From: Streptococcus sp. HF-1907
GTDB taxonomy: Bacteria > Bacillota > Bacilli > Lactobacillales > Streptococcaceae
Reading direction: 5' to 3'
Length of the DNA: 64,000 bases
Assembly: GCF_015594605.1 (NCBI RefSeq)
Contig: NZ_JADNQT010000007.1
Location: 18,572 to 82,571 of the forward strand
The notes beneath the pieces are model-generated. The model was given only the letters and a program-made list of their open reading frames with translations, ran no database searches and was not told where the DNA came from. The position numbers were made by a program, and so were the translations under genes. Of the stretch, positions 27,528 through 37,327 are shown one piece after another (position 1 is the first letter of the stretch; the number at the start of each line of letters is the position of its first letter).

Positions 27528-28910
27528 ATGTCTAAACAAACTCAGGGCAGTCAACAGGCGCCTGAAAACGAGAAGGTCCGTGGTCTACAGAATCGCCATG
27601 TCCAATTGATTGCGATTGCTGGAACGATTGGTACAGGTCTCTTCTTGGGTGCAGGACGTTCCATTAGTTTGACTGGTCCATCTATTATGTTGGTATATAT
27701 GATTACGGGTGGTTTCATGTTCCTCATGATGCGCGCCCTTGGAGAATTGCTCTATAGGGACCCAAATCAGCACACCTTCATTCATTTTATTGGGAAATAT
27801 CTAGGGCCAGGCTATGGCTACTTTGCAGGTCTATCTTACTGGTTGTCATTGATTTTTATTGGAATGGCAGAGCTGACAGCGGTTGGAGAGTACGTTCGAT
27901 TCTGGTTCCCATCCTGGCCAGCCTGGATTATCCAAATTGTTTTCTTGGTCGTTTTAAGTATGGTTAACCTGATTGCCGTTAAACTATTTGGTGAAATGGA
28001 ATTCTGGTTCGGAATGATTAAAATCGTGGCTATCGTTGGGCTGATTGTAACAGCCATCTTCATGTTGCTAACGAATTTCCAAACCAACCAAGGTGTTGTC
28101 TCATTAGCTAATATTACGGATAATTTCCATATGTTCCCAAATGGAGCTAAGAGCTTCATCATGGCCTTCCAAATGGTATTCTTCTCTTACCTGGTTATCG
28201 AGTTTGTCGGAATTACTACTTCTGAAACAGCCAATCCTCGTAAGGTCCTGCCGAAAGCTATCAAGGACCTCCCAATCCGTATCATTATTTTTTACGTTGG
28301 TTCTTTAATTGCCATCATGTCAATCTTCCCATGGCGTCAGTTGCCAGCAGATGCGTCACCATTTGTTATGGTCTTCAAATTGGCTGGTATCAAATGGGCA
28401 GCAGCGCTAATTAACTTTGTTGTCTTGACCTCTGCAGCTTCATCACTAAATTCAACCCTCTTCTCAACAGGTCGCCAACTCTTCCAAATGGCTAGCGAAA
28501 CGCCAAATAGCTTTACCAAACGCTTTAATTTGGACCGCTTATCACGTCAAGGTGTTCCTAGCGCAGCCATTATCACTTCAGCTATCGTTGTTGGTGCCTC
28601 AGCTTTAATCAGTGTCATTCCGGGCATCTCAGACGCCTTTGCCTTGATTACAGCATCATCATCGGGTGTTTATATTTCTATTTACGCCTTGATTATGTTG
28701 GCTCACTGGCAGTACCGTAAATCAGAAGACTTTATGGCAGACGGCTATCTCATGCCAGCCTATAAAGTGTTGACACCTGTGACTTTGGTCTTCTTCGCTT
28801 TCGTCTTTGTAACCTTGTTCATGCAAAGTTCAACCTTGTACGGAGCTATCGGAGCAACCATTTGGGTTATCGCTTTTGGTGGTTACAGTTACTTTAAGTT
28901 TAGAAAATAG
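27528..28910 (+). CDS. Amino-acid permease, APC superfamily (AAT type)
   Basis: A 460-residue proton-coupled amino-acid importer with about 12 membrane segments. The N-terminal family signature is visible: RGLQNRHVQLIAIAGTIGTG then LFLGAGRSISLTGPS (about 20-52), followed by MMRALGELL and the conserved ETANPRKVLPKAI after helix 6. The start is the ATG at 27528, preceded by TTGGAG; the TTG at 27516 is part of the ribosome site. Substrate cannot be told from sequence alone: relatives carry aromatic amino acids, D-serine/D-alanine/glycine or others. It is a single gene with its own promoter and a UUCG-loop terminator. Confidence 0.92.
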   Translation: MSKQTQGSQQAPENEKVRGLQNRHVQLIAIAGTIGTGLFLGAGRSISLTGPSIMLVYMITGGFMFLMMRALGELLYRDPNQHTFIHFIGKYLGPGYGYFAGLSYWLSLIFIGMAELTAVGEYVRFWFPSWPAWIIQIVFLVVLSMVNLIAVKLFGEMEFWFGMIKIVAIVGLIVTAIFMLLTNFQTNQGVVSLANITDNFHMFPNGAKSFIMAFQMVFFSYLVIEFVGITTSETANPRKVLPKAIKDLPIRIIIFYVGSLIAIMSIFPWRQLPADASPFVMVFKLAGIKWAAALINFVVLTSAASSLNSTLFSTGRQLFQMASETPNSFTKRFNLDRLSRQGVPSAAIITSAIVVGASALISVIPGISDAFALITASSSGVYISIYALIMLAHWQYRKSEDFMADGYLMPAYKVLTPVTLVFFAFVFVTLFMQSSTLYGAIGATIWVIAFGGYSYFKFRK

Positions 28911-28918
28911 GACCTTTA

Positions 28919-28944
28919 GGAAACTCTTCGGAGTTTCTTTTTTT
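28919..28944 (+). terminator. UUCG-tetraloop terminator of the permease gene
   Basis: GAAACTC (28920-28926) and GAGTTTC (28931-28937) close a TTCG tetraloop, and seven T follow. Confidence 0.88.
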
Positions 28945-29003
28945 GTTAGCAATAGCAGAGCTTTTTTAGAAGAATCCTCTAAGAAAGTTTTCGGAAAAAG
29001 ATT

Positions 29004-29052
29004 GCACGAAACGTTACAAAGTGAGGTTCTTTGAGACGTTTTGTGCTATAAT
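29004..29052 (+). promoter_or_regulatory. Promoter of pncB-nadE with a long inverted repeat
   Basis: TGCTATAAT (29044-29052) is an extended -10. GCACGAAACGT (29004-29014) and ACGTTTTGTGC (29036-29046) form an 11-bp inverted repeat with one mismatch; the arms start 32 bases apart, about three helical turns, and the right arm touches the -10. It is a good candidate operator for a repressor of NAD synthesis such as NiaR, but the protein is not identified. Confidence 0.5.
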
Positions 29053-29063
29053 GATAGACAAGT

Positions 29064-29182
29064 AGCGTCGGAACCAAGGTTTGACGCTGACGGTACTGTT
29101 AGTTTGAAACAGATTTTCCAACTTGTTTCACACACTCAATCATAAGAATTATCATTAGAGGTTAAGAAGCTTGGCTTAGCCT
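29064..29182 (+). other. Structured leader of pncB-nadE
   Basis: The roughly 145-base leader can form three stems: AGCGTC/GACGCT (29064-29088), GAAAC/GTTTC (about 29106-29130) and GAGGTTAAG/CTTAGCCTC (29157-29182, nine pairs with one GU). No T-run follows the last stem. Whether this is regulatory RNA or chance is open; I do not recognise a known riboswitch. Confidence 0.35.
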
Positions 29183-29205
29183 CAGCATCACAAAGGAGTA
29201 GTCCC

Positions 29206-30663
29206 ATGTTTAGAGACGACAGTTTGACCCTACATACGGATTTGTACCAAATTAACATGATGCAAGTCTATTTTGACCAAGGCATTCATAATAAAAATGC
29301 CGTGTTTGAAGTGTATTTCCGCAAGGAGCCTTTTGAAAATGGCTATGCCGTTTTTGCTGGTTTAGAAAGAATTGTTGGTTATCTGGAGCAGTTGCGTTTT
29401 TCAGAGACAGATTTGGTTTATTTGGAAAGTCTAGGCTATCCAGAGAATTTTCTAGATTATCTTAAAAATCTTAAAATGGAATTGAGTGTCCGCTCAGCTC
29501 GTGAAGGAGATTTGGTATTTGCCAACGAACCGATTGTTCAGATTGAAGGACCGCTCGCGCAATGTCAGTTGGTTGAAACAGCTATCTTGAACATCGTCAA
29601 TTATCAAACATTGGTAGCGACCAAAGCCGCTCGTATCCGTTCTGTGATTGATGATGATCCCTTCATGGAATTTGGAACACGTCGTGCTCAAGAATTAGAT
29701 GCTGCTGTCTGGGGAACACGCGCAGCTGTTATCGGCGGAGCAAACGGGACAAGCAATGTTCGTGCAGGCAAACTCTTTGATATTCCTGTTCTTGGAACGC
29801 ATGCCCATGCCCTTGTTCAAACCTATGGTGACGACTACGAAGCTTTCAAAGCCTATGCTCAAACCCATAAAGACTGCGTTTTCTTGGTGGATACCTATGA
29901 TACGCTTCGTGTCGGTGTACCAAATGCTATTCGCGTTGCAAAAGAAATGGGTGATAAGATTAACTTCATCGGTGTGCGTTTAGATTCGGGTGACCTTGCT
30001 TATCTTTCCAAGAAAGTGCGTAAACAATTGGACGCCGCAGGCTACCCAGATGCCAAAATCTACGCTTCAAATGACCTTGATGAAACAACCATCCTCAACC
30101 TCAAGATGCAAAAAGCTAAAATCGATGTTTGGGGTGTCGGGACTAAGTTGATTACGGCTTATGACCAGCCAGCTCTTGGTGCTGTCTATAAAATTGTTTC
30201 AATCGAAGATGACAATGGTCAAATGCGTGACACCATCAAGCTTTCAAACAATGCTGAAAAAGTCTCTACGCCTGGTAAGAAGCAAGTATGGCGCATCACC
30301 AGTTGCGAAAAAGGGAAGTCAGAAGGAGACTACATCACCTTCTCTGATACCGATGTCACCGCCTTGGATGAAATTGAAATGTTCCACCCAACCTACACTT
30401 ACATCAATAAGACCGTTCGTAACTTTGATGCAATCCCACTCTTGGTTGATATTTATGATAAGGGGGAGCTTGTCTATGAGCTTCCAAGCCTTCAAGAAAT
30501 CAAAGCTTATGCTCGCAAGGAATTTGACAAACTTTGGGATGAATACAAGCGTGTCTTAAATCCGCAAGATTATCCAGTCGATTTGGCACGTGATGTTTGG
30601 CAAAATAAAATGGACCTTATCGACCGTATCCGTAAAGAAGCGAATGCAAAAGGGGTAAACTAA
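29206..30663 (+). CDS. pncB: Nicotinate phosphoribosyltransferase
   Basis: Joins nicotinate to PRPP to make nicotinate mononucleotide, the first step of NAD salvage; streptococci generally depend on such salvage. The 485-residue protein starts [20 protein letters not shown], the typical N-terminus, and has [19 protein letters not shown] near residue 151, GTHAHALVQ near 197 and the [15 protein letters not shown] phosphoribosyl-binding loop near 255. Length fits the long Gram-positive form. SD AAAGGAG precedes the ATG. Its TAA overlaps the ATG of nadE by one base, so the two are coupled. Confidence 0.95.
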   Translation: MFRDDSLTLHTDLYQINMMQVYFDQGIHNKNAVFEVYFRKEPFENGYAVFAGLERIVGYLEQLRFSETDLVYLESLGYPENFLDYLKNLKMELSVRSAREGDLVFANEPIVQIEGPLAQCQLVETAILNIVNYQTLVATKAARIRSVIDDDPFMEFGTRRAQELDAAVWGTRAAVIGGANGTSNVRAGKLFDIPVLGTHAHALVQTYGDDYEAFKAYAQTHKDCVFLVDTYDTLRVGVPNAIRVAKEMGDKINFIGVRLDSGDLAYLSKKVRKQLDAAGYPDAKIYASNDLDETTILNLKMQKAKIDVWGVGTKLITAYDQPALGAVYKIVSIEDDNGQMRDTIKLSNNAEKVSTPGKKQVWRITSCEKGKSEGDYITFSDTDVTALDEIEMFHPTYTYINKTVRNFDAIPLLVDIYDKGELVYELPSLQEIKAYARKEFDKLWDEYKRVLNPQDYPVDLARDVWQNKMDLIDRIRKEANAKGVN

Positions 30664-31484
30664 TGACTTTGCAAGAACACATAATCAAAGAACTTGGCGT
30701 CAAACCACAAATTGATGCCAAAGAAGAAATCCGTAAATCAATTGATTTTCTTAAGGCCTACATGCTCAAACACCCATTCTTGAAAACTTATGTTTTGGGA
30801 ATTTCTGGTGGGCAAGATTCAAGCCTTTCAGGTCGTTTGGCACAGCTAGCTATGGAAGAACTCCGCGATGAAACAGGCAAAGATTATCAATTTGTTGCCA
30901 TTCGTCTTCCGTTTGGTGTGCAGGCTGATGAAGAGGATGCCCAACGTGCCCTTGACTTCATCAAACCTGATGTCAGCTTGACAATCAACATCAAAGAGGC
31001 AGTTGAAGGGCAGGTAGCTGCGCTCGCTGCTGCTGGTATTGAAGTATCGGACTTTAACAAAGGAAACATCAAAGCTCGTCAACGTATGATTAGTCAGTAT
31101 GCTGTTGCGGGACAAATGGCTGGCGCTGTCATCGGAACAGACCATGCCGCAGAAAATATCACAGCCTTCTTCACAAAATACGGTGATGGCGGTGCCGATA
31201 TTTTACCAATTTTCCGTCTCAACAAACGCCAAGGTAAACAATTACTAGCTGAGCTAGGCGCTGACAAACGATTGTACGAAAAAGTCCCAACAGCTGATCT
31301 GGAAGAAAACAAACCAGGAATCGCAGACGAAGTTGCCCTAGGTGTCACTTACAATGAAATCGATGATTACTTGGAAGGTAAAACAATTTCAGCACAAGCC
31401 CAAGAAACTATTGAAAACTGGTGGCGAAAAGGCGAACACAAACGTCACCTACCAATCACCATTTTTGATGATTTTTGGAAATGA
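30663..31484 (+). CDS. nadE: NH3-dependent NAD synthetase
   Basis: Makes NAD from nicotinate adenine dinucleotide, ATP and ammonia, the last step of the pathway that pncB begins. The 273-residue protein has the size of the ammonia-dependent form, without a glutaminase domain. The ATP pyrophosphatase loop is [14 protein letters not shown] (about 44-57); [12 protein letters not shown] and [20 protein letters not shown] follow, and [15 protein letters not shown] with the final C-terminal helix is complete. It overlaps pncB by one base and ends at a strong terminator. nadD is not in the window. Confidence 0.95.
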   Translation: MTLQEHIIKELGVKPQIDAKEEIRKSIDFLKAYMLKHPFLKTYVLGISGGQDSSLSGRLAQLAMEELRDETGKDYQFVAIRLPFGVQADEEDAQRALDFIKPDVSLTINIKEAVEGQVAALAAAGIEVSDFNKGNIKARQRMISQYAVAGQMAGAVIGTDHAAENITAFFTKYGDGGADILPIFRLNKRQGKQLLAELGADKRLYEKVPTADLEENKPGIADEVALGVTYNEIDDYLEGKTISAQAQETIENWWRKGEHKRHLPITIFDDFWK

Positions 31485-31499
31485 GAATAGCTATAAAGC

Positions 31500-31530
31500 A
31501 GACTTAAGGAGTTTCTTAAGTCTACTTTTT
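31500..31530 (+). terminator. Terminator of pncB-nadE
   Basis: AGACTTAAG (31500-31508) pairs with CTTAAGTCT (31515-31523), followed by a T-rich tail. Confidence 0.88.
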
Positions 31531-31546
31531 TATTTATGAAAACCGC

Positions 31547-31574
31547 TTGCATAAATTTTACGAAGAGATATAAT
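31547..31574 (+). promoter_or_regulatory. Promoter of pepC
   Basis: TTGCAT (31547-31552) and TATAAT (31569-31574) with a 16-base spacer, 27 bases before the start codon. Confidence 0.7.
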
Positions 31575-31601
31575 AGAAAAGGAATAAGAATGGAGGATTT
31601 T

Positions 31602-32936
31602 ATGTCAGAATTATCAACACAATTTACTGATAAACTTTTTGCGGATTATGAAGCTAACGCTAAATTCCGCGCAGTTGAAAATGCCGTTACTCATAACGGT
31701 CTTTTGAAATCATTGGAAACACGTCAAAGTGAAGTGGAAAACGACCATGTTTTCTCAATTGACTTGACCAAAGACGAAGTGGCTAATCAGAAAGCATCAG
31801 GTCGTTGCTGGATGTTTGCAGCACTCAACACTTTCCGCCACAAATTGATTTCAGAATTTAAATTGGAAAACTTTGAGTTGTCACAAGCCCACACTTTTTT
31901 CTGGGACAAATACGAAAAATCAAACTGGTTCTTAGAACAAGTGATTGCCACTGCTGACCAAGAGCTCGGTAGCCGTAAGGTTAAGTTCCTTTTGGACGTT
32001 CCCCAACAAGACGGTGGTCAATGGGATATGGTCGTGGCTCTTTTTGAAAAATATGGTGTCGTACCAAAATCAGTTTACCCTGAATCCATTTCTTCAAGCG
32101 CCAGTCGCGAGCTCAACCAATACCTCAACAAACTCTTGCGCCAAGATGCTCAGATTTTGCGCGAGCTCATTGCAGGCGGAGCAGATAGCACAGCCGTTCA
32201 AAGCAAAAAAGAAGCCCTTCTTCAAGAAATCTTCAACTTCCTTGCTATGAACTTGGGTTTGCCACCACGCACTTTTGATTTTGCTTACCGTGATAAAGAT
32301 AACAATTATCAAGCTGAAAAAAATATCACACCACAAGCCTTTTATGAAAAATACGTTGGTCTCAAATTGTCAGACTATGTTTCAGTTATCAATGCCCCAA
32401 CAGCTGACAAACCTTATGGTAAATCTTACACGGTTGATATGCTTGGTAATGTCGTTGGTAGTCGTGCGGTTCGTTACATCAACCTTGATATGAAACGCTT
32501 CAAAGAGCTTGCTATCGCTCAAATGCAACAAGGTGAGACTGTCTGGTTTGGTTCTGATGTCGGTCAAATTTCTGACCGTCAAAAAGGTATCCTTGCTACC
32601 AACACTTACGATTTTGGTGCTAGCATGGACATCCAATTGACGCAAGATAAAGCTGGTCGTTTGGATTACAGCGAAAGCCTCATGACTCACGCCATGGTCT
32701 TGACGGGTGTCGATTTGGATGAAAATGGCAAAGCTGTCAAATGGAAAGTCGAAAATTCATGGGGAGACAAGGTTGGTCAAAAAGGCTACTTCGTTGCCTC
32801 TGACGCTTGGATGGACGAATACACTTACCAAATTGTTGTCCGCAAAGAATTGCTAACTGCCGAAGAATTAGCAGCTTATGAAGCAGAACCACAAGTTCTT
32901 GCACCATGGGATCCAATGGGAGCTTTGGCTAAATAA
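31602..32936 (+). CDS. pepC: Aminopeptidase C (bleomycin-hydrolase family)
   Basis: A cytoplasmic cysteine aminopeptidase that trims N-terminal residues from peptides taken up by the cell; it works as a hexamer with the active sites inside. From ATG 31602 it has 444 residues, the usual length; the frame is open further upstream, but GGAGG 7 bases before 31602 decides the start. The catalytic Cys is C69 in NQKASGRCWMFAALN, the His is in LMTHAMVLTGVD and the Asn in WKVENSWGDK. The C-terminal end (DPMGALAK) that reaches into the active site is complete. It has its own promoter and faces pbp1A across a long hairpin. Confidence 0.96.
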   Translation: MSELSTQFTDKLFADYEANAKFRAVENAVTHNGLLKSLETRQSEVENDHVFSIDLTKDEVANQKASGRCWMFAALNTFRHKLISEFKLENFELSQAHTFFWDKYEKSNWFLEQVIATADQELGSRKVKFLLDVPQQDGGQWDMVVALFEKYGVVPKSVYPESISSSASRELNQYLNKLLRQDAQILRELIAGGADSTAVQSKKEALLQEIFNFLAMNLGLPPRTFDFAYRDKDNNYQAEKNITPQAFYEKYVGLKLSDYVSVINAPTADKPYGKSYTVDMLGNVVGSRAVRYINLDMKRFKELAIAQMQQGETVWFGSDVGQISDRQKGILATNTYDFGASMDIQLTQDKAGRLDYSESLMTHAMVLTGVDLDENGKAVKWKVENSWGDKVGQKGYFVASDAWMDEYTYQIVVRKELLTAEELAAYEAEPQVLAPWDPMGALAK

Positions 32937-32956
32937 GTCAATTATTGATGGATGAA

Positions 32957-32998
32957 ATGAAAAAGACTTGGAAATTTGCTTTTCCAAGTCTTTTTCAT
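32957..32998. terminator. Bidirectional terminator between pepC and pbp1A
   Basis: An 18-bp perfect stem (left arm from 32957, right arm to 32998, loop TTTGC) with A-rich and T-rich flanks works in both directions. It ends two bases before the pbp1A stop codon. Confidence 0.92.
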
Positions 32999-32999
32999 A

Positions 33000-35204
33000 T
33001 TAGTTATTAGAATTGGCATTATTATTATCTGTTGAGGAATCTGTTGTTCCTGAATCAACGGATGTATTGCCCTTGTCAGAGGTACTTGTTTCAGTTGTAG
33101 CATCACTACTTGAGGTTTCTGACGAACTAGATTTGGTATCATTATCAGAAGTTGCCTCTTCACTGGTAGTAGTCGTACTACTATAAAGATTATTGTACAC
33201 AGATGATGTGTTGCTATTGGTTGTTTTGGTTCCACTTAAATAGTAATGACCACCACTTGCATAAAGACCACTAGGCATTGTGAAGTCTGTAGATCCACTA
33301 CCAAAGTTTTGGTTTAGATAAAGCTGTGCTGCTTTATAAACATCTGATGCAACATTTAGCCCATCGCCGTAGATTGGTGTTAGACGATTCTTGTAACCTG
33401 TCCAAACAGCCATAGCATACTTATTGGTATAGCCAACGAACATTTCATCAGGAGCCATGGTACCGACAACGCTATTATAGATGCCAGTGTTAGCTTGGAC
33501 TTGAGCAAGTTCATCGTCTGAGTAGTTAGATGTACCTGTTTTACCTGCCTGATAAACACCAGAAATAGCAGCATTTGTACCAGTACCGTATGTCAATACC
33601 GTTTTCATCATAGCGGTCATCATGTAAGCCGTTGTTTCTTTCATAGCACGCTTACCAGTTGCTGCATAGGTCTTGCTGGTATTATCGTTGAACTCAATTT
33701 TGTTAATATATTGAGGCTCATAGTAAGTACCACCATTAGCGAAAGCGGCGTAAGCGGCAGCCATCTTGACACTGCTTGCTCCGTATTTACTATCTGATGA
33801 GCTGGTAGAGCTTGAAATAGCGTTAGAGTAGTAAAGCTCAGGATAATAGATGCCCAAACCTTCAAGGAAAGTTTTAGCTTCATCAAGACCGACGGCTTGT
33901 AGGGCTTTAACTGCGGGTACGTTACGAGATTGTTGGATGGCTGTTTGAATAGTCATAGAGCCATAATATTGACGATCCCAGTTGTAAATCTGAGTTGATG
34001 TGCCAGGCCAATAAGTGATTGTGTCACTGGTAGTTGCAGCAGTGCTCTTATAAACACCGTTTTCAATAGCTGGCGCATAGTCAGTGATTGGTTTCATTGT
34101 TGATCCCCAGTCACGGTCGGTTAAGACAGCCTGATTGGTACCAAATGAAACAGAGGTATCCTGATTACGAGCACCCAATTGGGCAATGACATTACCATTT
34201 GATACATCAACGATGGTAGAAGCCACCTGCAAGTCAGAGTCAGGGTATGCAACATAAGTATCTGAATTATAGATGTCCCATAGATGCTGTTGCACGTCTG
34301 TGTTAACGTTTGTGTAAACTTTAAGACCAGCTGAGAAGATATCTTGTCCTGTTTTTGTCTTAACCTCTTCGATAACTTGTTTGAGGTAGTTATCAAGATA
34401 TTTCGGATAAGTTGTACGCTCTGTTAAAGTTTGAAGACCATCTGTTACAGGAGTTGCAACTGCTTCTTTATATTGTTTCCTAGTGATATTTCCGTCTTCA
34501 TACATTTCTTCCAAAACGGTATTACGACGTGTTGTTGCAGCATCAGCGTTAGTGTAAGGGTCATATTGACTAGGAGCTTGTGGAATACCAGCAAGTAGTG
34601 CCAATTGAGCGATTGACAAATCTTTCAAATCTTTACCAAAGTAAGACTTGGCTGCTGTACGCATTCCATAGTTCCCATTTCCCATGTAAACCTTGTTGAT
34701 GTAGAAGGTTAGAATTTCTTCTTTGGTGTATTTACGTTCCATTTGAAGAGCTAGCCAAACTTCTTGGGCCTTACGCCTCATGGTTTGGTCAGATTCTTTG
34801 GTAGAGAAATAAGCTAATTTAATCAACTGTTGATCAAGGGTTGACCCACCTTGGGTAGAACTGCTTGTCAAGTTATGAAGGGCAGCTCCCATGATACGAT
34901 AGATATCAATTCCGCGGTGTTTGAAGAAACGCTTATCTTCAATAGAGGTGATAGCATTAACTAGATTAAGTGGAATGCTATCTGCACTAACGTTTTCACG
35001 TTTTTCTGAACCCAAGTCCGCAATCAGGTTATTACTGCTATCATAGACTAGACTGGAGTTGGTCGATTTGAGAGATTTCTCTGATAATTTTGGGGCATTG
35101 CTAATGTAGTAAGAAAAGAGTAGCCCACCAGAGATGATTCCAATAATGACCAGTCCCATGAAGATACCGAATCCGTATTTTAGTACCTTGAGAAATGTTT
35201 TCAT
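33000..35204 (-). CDS. pbp1A: Penicillin-binding protein 1A (class A, bifunctional)
   Basis: A membrane-bound enzyme that polymerises glycan strands and cross-links their peptides. A short cytoplasmic tail and one membrane segment (about 11-35) precede the GT51 domain, whose catalytic Glu is in [12 protein letters not shown] and second motif in GGSTLDQQL. The transpeptidase has STMK in [17 protein letters not shown] in QQSRNVPAV and KTGT in [11 protein letters not shown]. The last 70 or so residues are Ser/Thr/Asp-rich and disordered. I place the start at ATG 35204 (734 residues); a GTG at 35216 in the same frame would overlap recU by 11 bases and cannot be excluded. It lies after recU, as in other streptococci, close to its partner gpsB. 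Confidence 0.95.
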   Translation of the reverse strand: MKTFLKVLKYGFGIFMGLVIIGIISGGLLFSYYISNAPKLSEKSLKSTNSSLVYDSSNNLIADLGSEKRENVSADSIPLNLVNAITSIEDKRFFKHRGIDIYRIMGAALHNLTSSSTQGGSTLDQQLIKLAYFSTKESDQTMRRKAQEVWLALQMERKYTKEEILTFYINKVYMGNGNYGMRTAAKSYFGKDLKDLSIAQLALLAGIPQAPSQYDPYTNADAATTRRNTVLEEMYEDGNITRKQYKEAVATPVTDGLQTLTERTTYPKYLDNYLKQVIEEVKTKTGQDIFSAGLKVYTNVNTDVQQHLWDIYNSDTYVAYPDSDLQVASTIVDVSNGNVIAQLGARNQDTSVSFGTNQAVLTDRDWGSTMKPITDYAPAIENGVYKSTAATTSDTITYWPGTSTQIYNWDRQYYGSMTIQTAIQQSRNVPAVKALQAVGLDEAKTFLEGLGIYYPELYYSNAISSSTSSSDSKYGASSVKMAAAYAAFANGGTYYEPQYINKIEFNDNTSKTYAATGKRAMKETTAYMMTAMMKTVLTYGTGTNAAISGVYQAGKTGTSNYSDDELAQVQANTGIYNSVVGTMAPDEMFVGYTNKYAMAVWTGYKNRLTPIYGDGLNVASDVYKAAQLYLNQNFGSGSTDFTMPSGLYASGGHYYLSGTKTTNSNTSSVYNNLYSSTTTTSEEATSDNDTKSSSSETSSSDATTETSTSDKGNTSVDSGTTDSSTDNNNANSNN

Positions 35205-35205
35205 T

Positions 35206-35802
35206 TTATGATTCACCGCCTAATAGTTTTTCTTCTATAACGTCTAAGTAAGGAACTTGAGGGATAGCCTCCTCTTTTACCAAGAAGCCATTTTTTTTGA
35301 TATAATCAAGTGGCATTGATTTGGTGCCGTGATCAATCTGATAAAAAGCAATCAAATGCGAGGCTGGTAAAAGATAAGTTTCTTTTAGCGCAGAGAAGTG
35401 AAGGAGTACAAAGCAAATACCGTCTTGTTTAAGAACGTTAGCCATGTGCTCAATTTGGTGAGCATGAAAATTTTTCATAGGCATGGCTGTTTTTTGACGA
35501 GTTTCCTTAGCTTCAAAATCGACATAATGTCCTTTATAAACCCCAGAATAGTCAGTTGTTGATGCTTGTCTAAAGTAAGCCTCGACAATCTTAGCACGAC
35601 TTCGCATAGGATAGTCGACCTTGACAATCTGAATTGGGGTTGGTTTTTTATGAATAACAGCTCGACCACGTGATAAATAGAAATCATTGGTGGCGTTTAT
35701 AGCTGATTCAAAGGACATACCGCGATTAGCAAAATTAACCGTCTTTTTCTTAGTGTTGGTCTTTGCTGGTTTGCGAGTAAGATGATGAGGGTAATTAACC
35801 AT
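35206..35802 (-). CDS. recU: Holliday junction resolvase RecU
   Basis: Cuts four-way DNA junctions during recombination repair and chromosome segregation. The 198-residue protein has the RecU core: [13 protein letters not shown] near residue 30, the metal-binding nuclease residues in [18 protein letters not shown] (about 98-115) and HAHQIEHM. An N-terminal Lys-rich arm ([12 protein letters not shown]) is typical. SD AGGAG precedes the ATG on the minus strand. It is the first gene of the recU-pbp1A pair and diverges from the DUF1273 gene, with 75 bases between. Confidence 0.95.
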   Translation of the reverse strand: MVNYPHHLTRKPAKTNTKKKTVNFANRGMSFESAINATNDFYLSRGRAVIHKKPTPIQIVKVDYPMRSRAKIVEAYFRQASTTDYSGVYKGHYVDFEAKETRQKTAMPMKNFHAHQIEHMANVLKQDGICFVLLHFSALKETYLLPASHLIAFYQIDHGTKSMPLDYIKKNGFLVKEEAIPQVPYLDVIEEKLLGGES

Positions 35803-35877
35803 ATTTCTCCTAACATCATAAACTTAGTGCTATTAAAAGCACCACTATTATACCATAATTTTAGAGAGGACTACAAA

Positions 35878-36396
35878 TTGAAGACTACGATTCTGGTAAC
35901 GGGTTACAAAAGTTTTGAACTTGGCATTTTCCAAGACAAGGATCCGAGAGTTTCTATCATTAAAAAAGCGATTCGAAAGGATTTTGAGCGCTATTTGGAC
36001 GATGGTGCGGAGTGGTTTATTTTCATGGGGAATCTTGGCTTTGAGTATTGGGCGCTAGAAGTAGCAAAGGAATTGCAGAGCGACTATGATTTTCAGATTG
36101 CGACCATCTTTACATTTGAAAATCAGGGAGCCAATTGGAACGAAGCCAATCAAGAAAAATTAGCGGCTTTCAAGCAGGTCGATTTTGTCAAATACACCTA
36201 TCCAAGCTATGAAAATCCATCGCAGTTTAGACAGTATAACCACTTTATGATTGCAAATACCGACGAGGCCTACATATTTTATAACCCGGAAAATGAGACA
36301 AATTTGAAATATCTACTTGCTCAGATGACCGAAACACCAGGCTACGACATTCACTTTTTAACCTTTGACCGTTTGAATGAACTCTTAGAAGAGTAG
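35878..36396 (+). CDS. YpsA-like SLOG-family protein (DUF1273)
   Basis: A 172-residue cytoplasmic protein of the YpsA/DUF1273 group, related to nucleotide-binding DprA/LOG-type folds. In Bacillus and Staphylococcus YpsA influences cell division, though its ligand is unknown. The N-terminal strand-loop [16 protein letters not shown] is the family mark, and [20 protein letters not shown] follows near residue 50. The start is TTG at 35878 with AGAGAGGA seven bases upstream; ORF callers may extend it to ATG 35782, which would overlap recU and lacks a ribosome site. It sits just before gpsB, as in many Firmicutes, which supports a link with division. Confidence 0.85.
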   Translation: MKTTILVTGYKSFELGIFQDKDPRVSIIKKAIRKDFERYLDDGAEWFIFMGNLGFEYWALEVAKELQSDYDFQIATIFTFENQGANWNEANQEKLAAFKQVDFVKYTYPSYENPSQFRQYNHFMIANTDEAYIFYNPENETNLKYLLAQMTETPGYDIHFLTFDRLNELLEE

Positions 36397-36520
36397 AATG
36401 ACCTTTTTCATTTTGATAACGTTTCTGCTTGATTTTTTCGTTTATTTTAGGTATCATTTATACTGTTATAAAATGTTTAAAATGTAATATAACGGCGATT
36501 TGACCAGTTTGGAGAATAGA

Positions 36521-36856
36521 ATGGCAAGTATTATTTATAGCCCAAAAGATATTTTTGAGCAAGATTTTAAGAACAGTATGCGCGGGTATGATAAAAAAGA
36601 AGTTGACGAATTTCTTGATAATGTTATCAAAGATTACGAGAGTTATATTGAGCAACTTGAAAATCTACAAGCGGAAAATAATCGTTTAAAGCAACAACTT
36701 AAGGAGAAAACACCATCAACTCCGCTTCGTTCAACAGTAGGGTCTTCAGTGTTGGAACCTCATCAGCCAGTCACACAATCAGCAACTAACTTTGATATTT
36801 TGAAGCGTATCAGTCGCTTGGAAAAGGAAGTTTTTGGCAAACAGATTGTCGAGTAG
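36521..36856 (+). CDS. gpsB: Cell division regulator GpsB
   Basis: A cytoplasmic DivIVA-like adaptor that balances septal and peripheral wall synthesis; it binds tails of PBPs, MreC and is needed for full StkP activity in pneumococcus. From ATG 36521 (SD TTTGGAG) it has 111 residues. The N-terminal domain [20 protein letters not shown] then [16 protein letters not shown] is the lipid/PBP-binding part, followed by a coiled coil (about 35-70), a Pro/Ser linker and the C-terminal helix [14 protein letters not shown] that trimerises. An upstream in-frame ATG at 36500 is not supported by a ribosome site. Its partners pbp1A and stkP are in this window. Confidence 0.95.
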   Translation: MASIIYSPKDIFEQDFKNSMRGYDKKEVDEFLDNVIKDYESYIEQLENLQAENNRLKQQLKEKTPSTPLRSTVGSSVLEPHQPVTQSATNFDILKRISRLEKEVFGKQIVE

Positions 36857-36863
36857 AGGCAAT

Positions 36864-37246
36864 GTGCAATTTTTGGATAATCGCGTGATGGATTACCATC
36901 ATGAGGAAAGTCCATGCTAGCACTGGCTGTGATGCCGGTAGTGTTTGTGCTAGGCGAATCAATAAGCCTAGGGAGGTAGCGATACCTTACGGCAAGCGAA
37001 CGAGCTAAGTCTTCGGATATGCTTTAATAGCTTTGAAAAGTGCCACAGTGACGTAGTTTCTAGGGAAACTTAGGAAGTGGAACGCGGTAAACCCCTCAAG
37101 CTAGCAACCCAAACTTTGGTAGGGGCACGGGATAGTAGGAAGCAGAACAATCTATCCTGACTGTTTTACAGTAGACAGATGATTATCGAAGGAGGCAAGT
37201 TCCTAGTTGCCTCTGGAACAAAACATGGCTTACAGAAAATTGCATA
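36864..37246 (+). ncRNA. rnpB: RNase P RNA (type B)
   Basis: The catalytic RNA of RNase P, which matures tRNA 5' ends. The outer helix P1 is formed by TGCAATTTT near 36864 and GAAAATTGCA ending near 37244. The conserved 5' core GAGGAAAGTCC is at about 36901-36912, and the matching 3' core with GCTTACAGAAA is near 37228. The sequence between, with the GGTAAACCCC and GGGGCACGGGATAG-type segments, fits the Bacillus-type (B) structure. Ends are judged from the P1 helix and may be off by a few bases. It follows gpsB and precedes rlmL, as in other streptococci. Confidence 0.93.
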
Positions 37247-37256
37247 ATAGGTTTCA

Positions 37257-37287
37257 GGCTGGGATTACAAATCTCAGCCCATTTTTA
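37257..37287 (+). terminator. Terminator of rnpB
   Basis: GGCTGGGA pairs with TCTCAGCC around a short loop and a T-run follows. Confidence 0.75.
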
Positions 37288-37327
37288 AGTTTAAAAGTAG
37301 ATTGAGTATCAGAAATCAGAGGAAAAT

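Noticed and set aside
36500..36520. Earlier in-frame start of gpsB
   Set aside because: TTTGGAG lies between the two ATGs and serves the second one; GpsB proteins start at the [14 protein letters not shown] segment.
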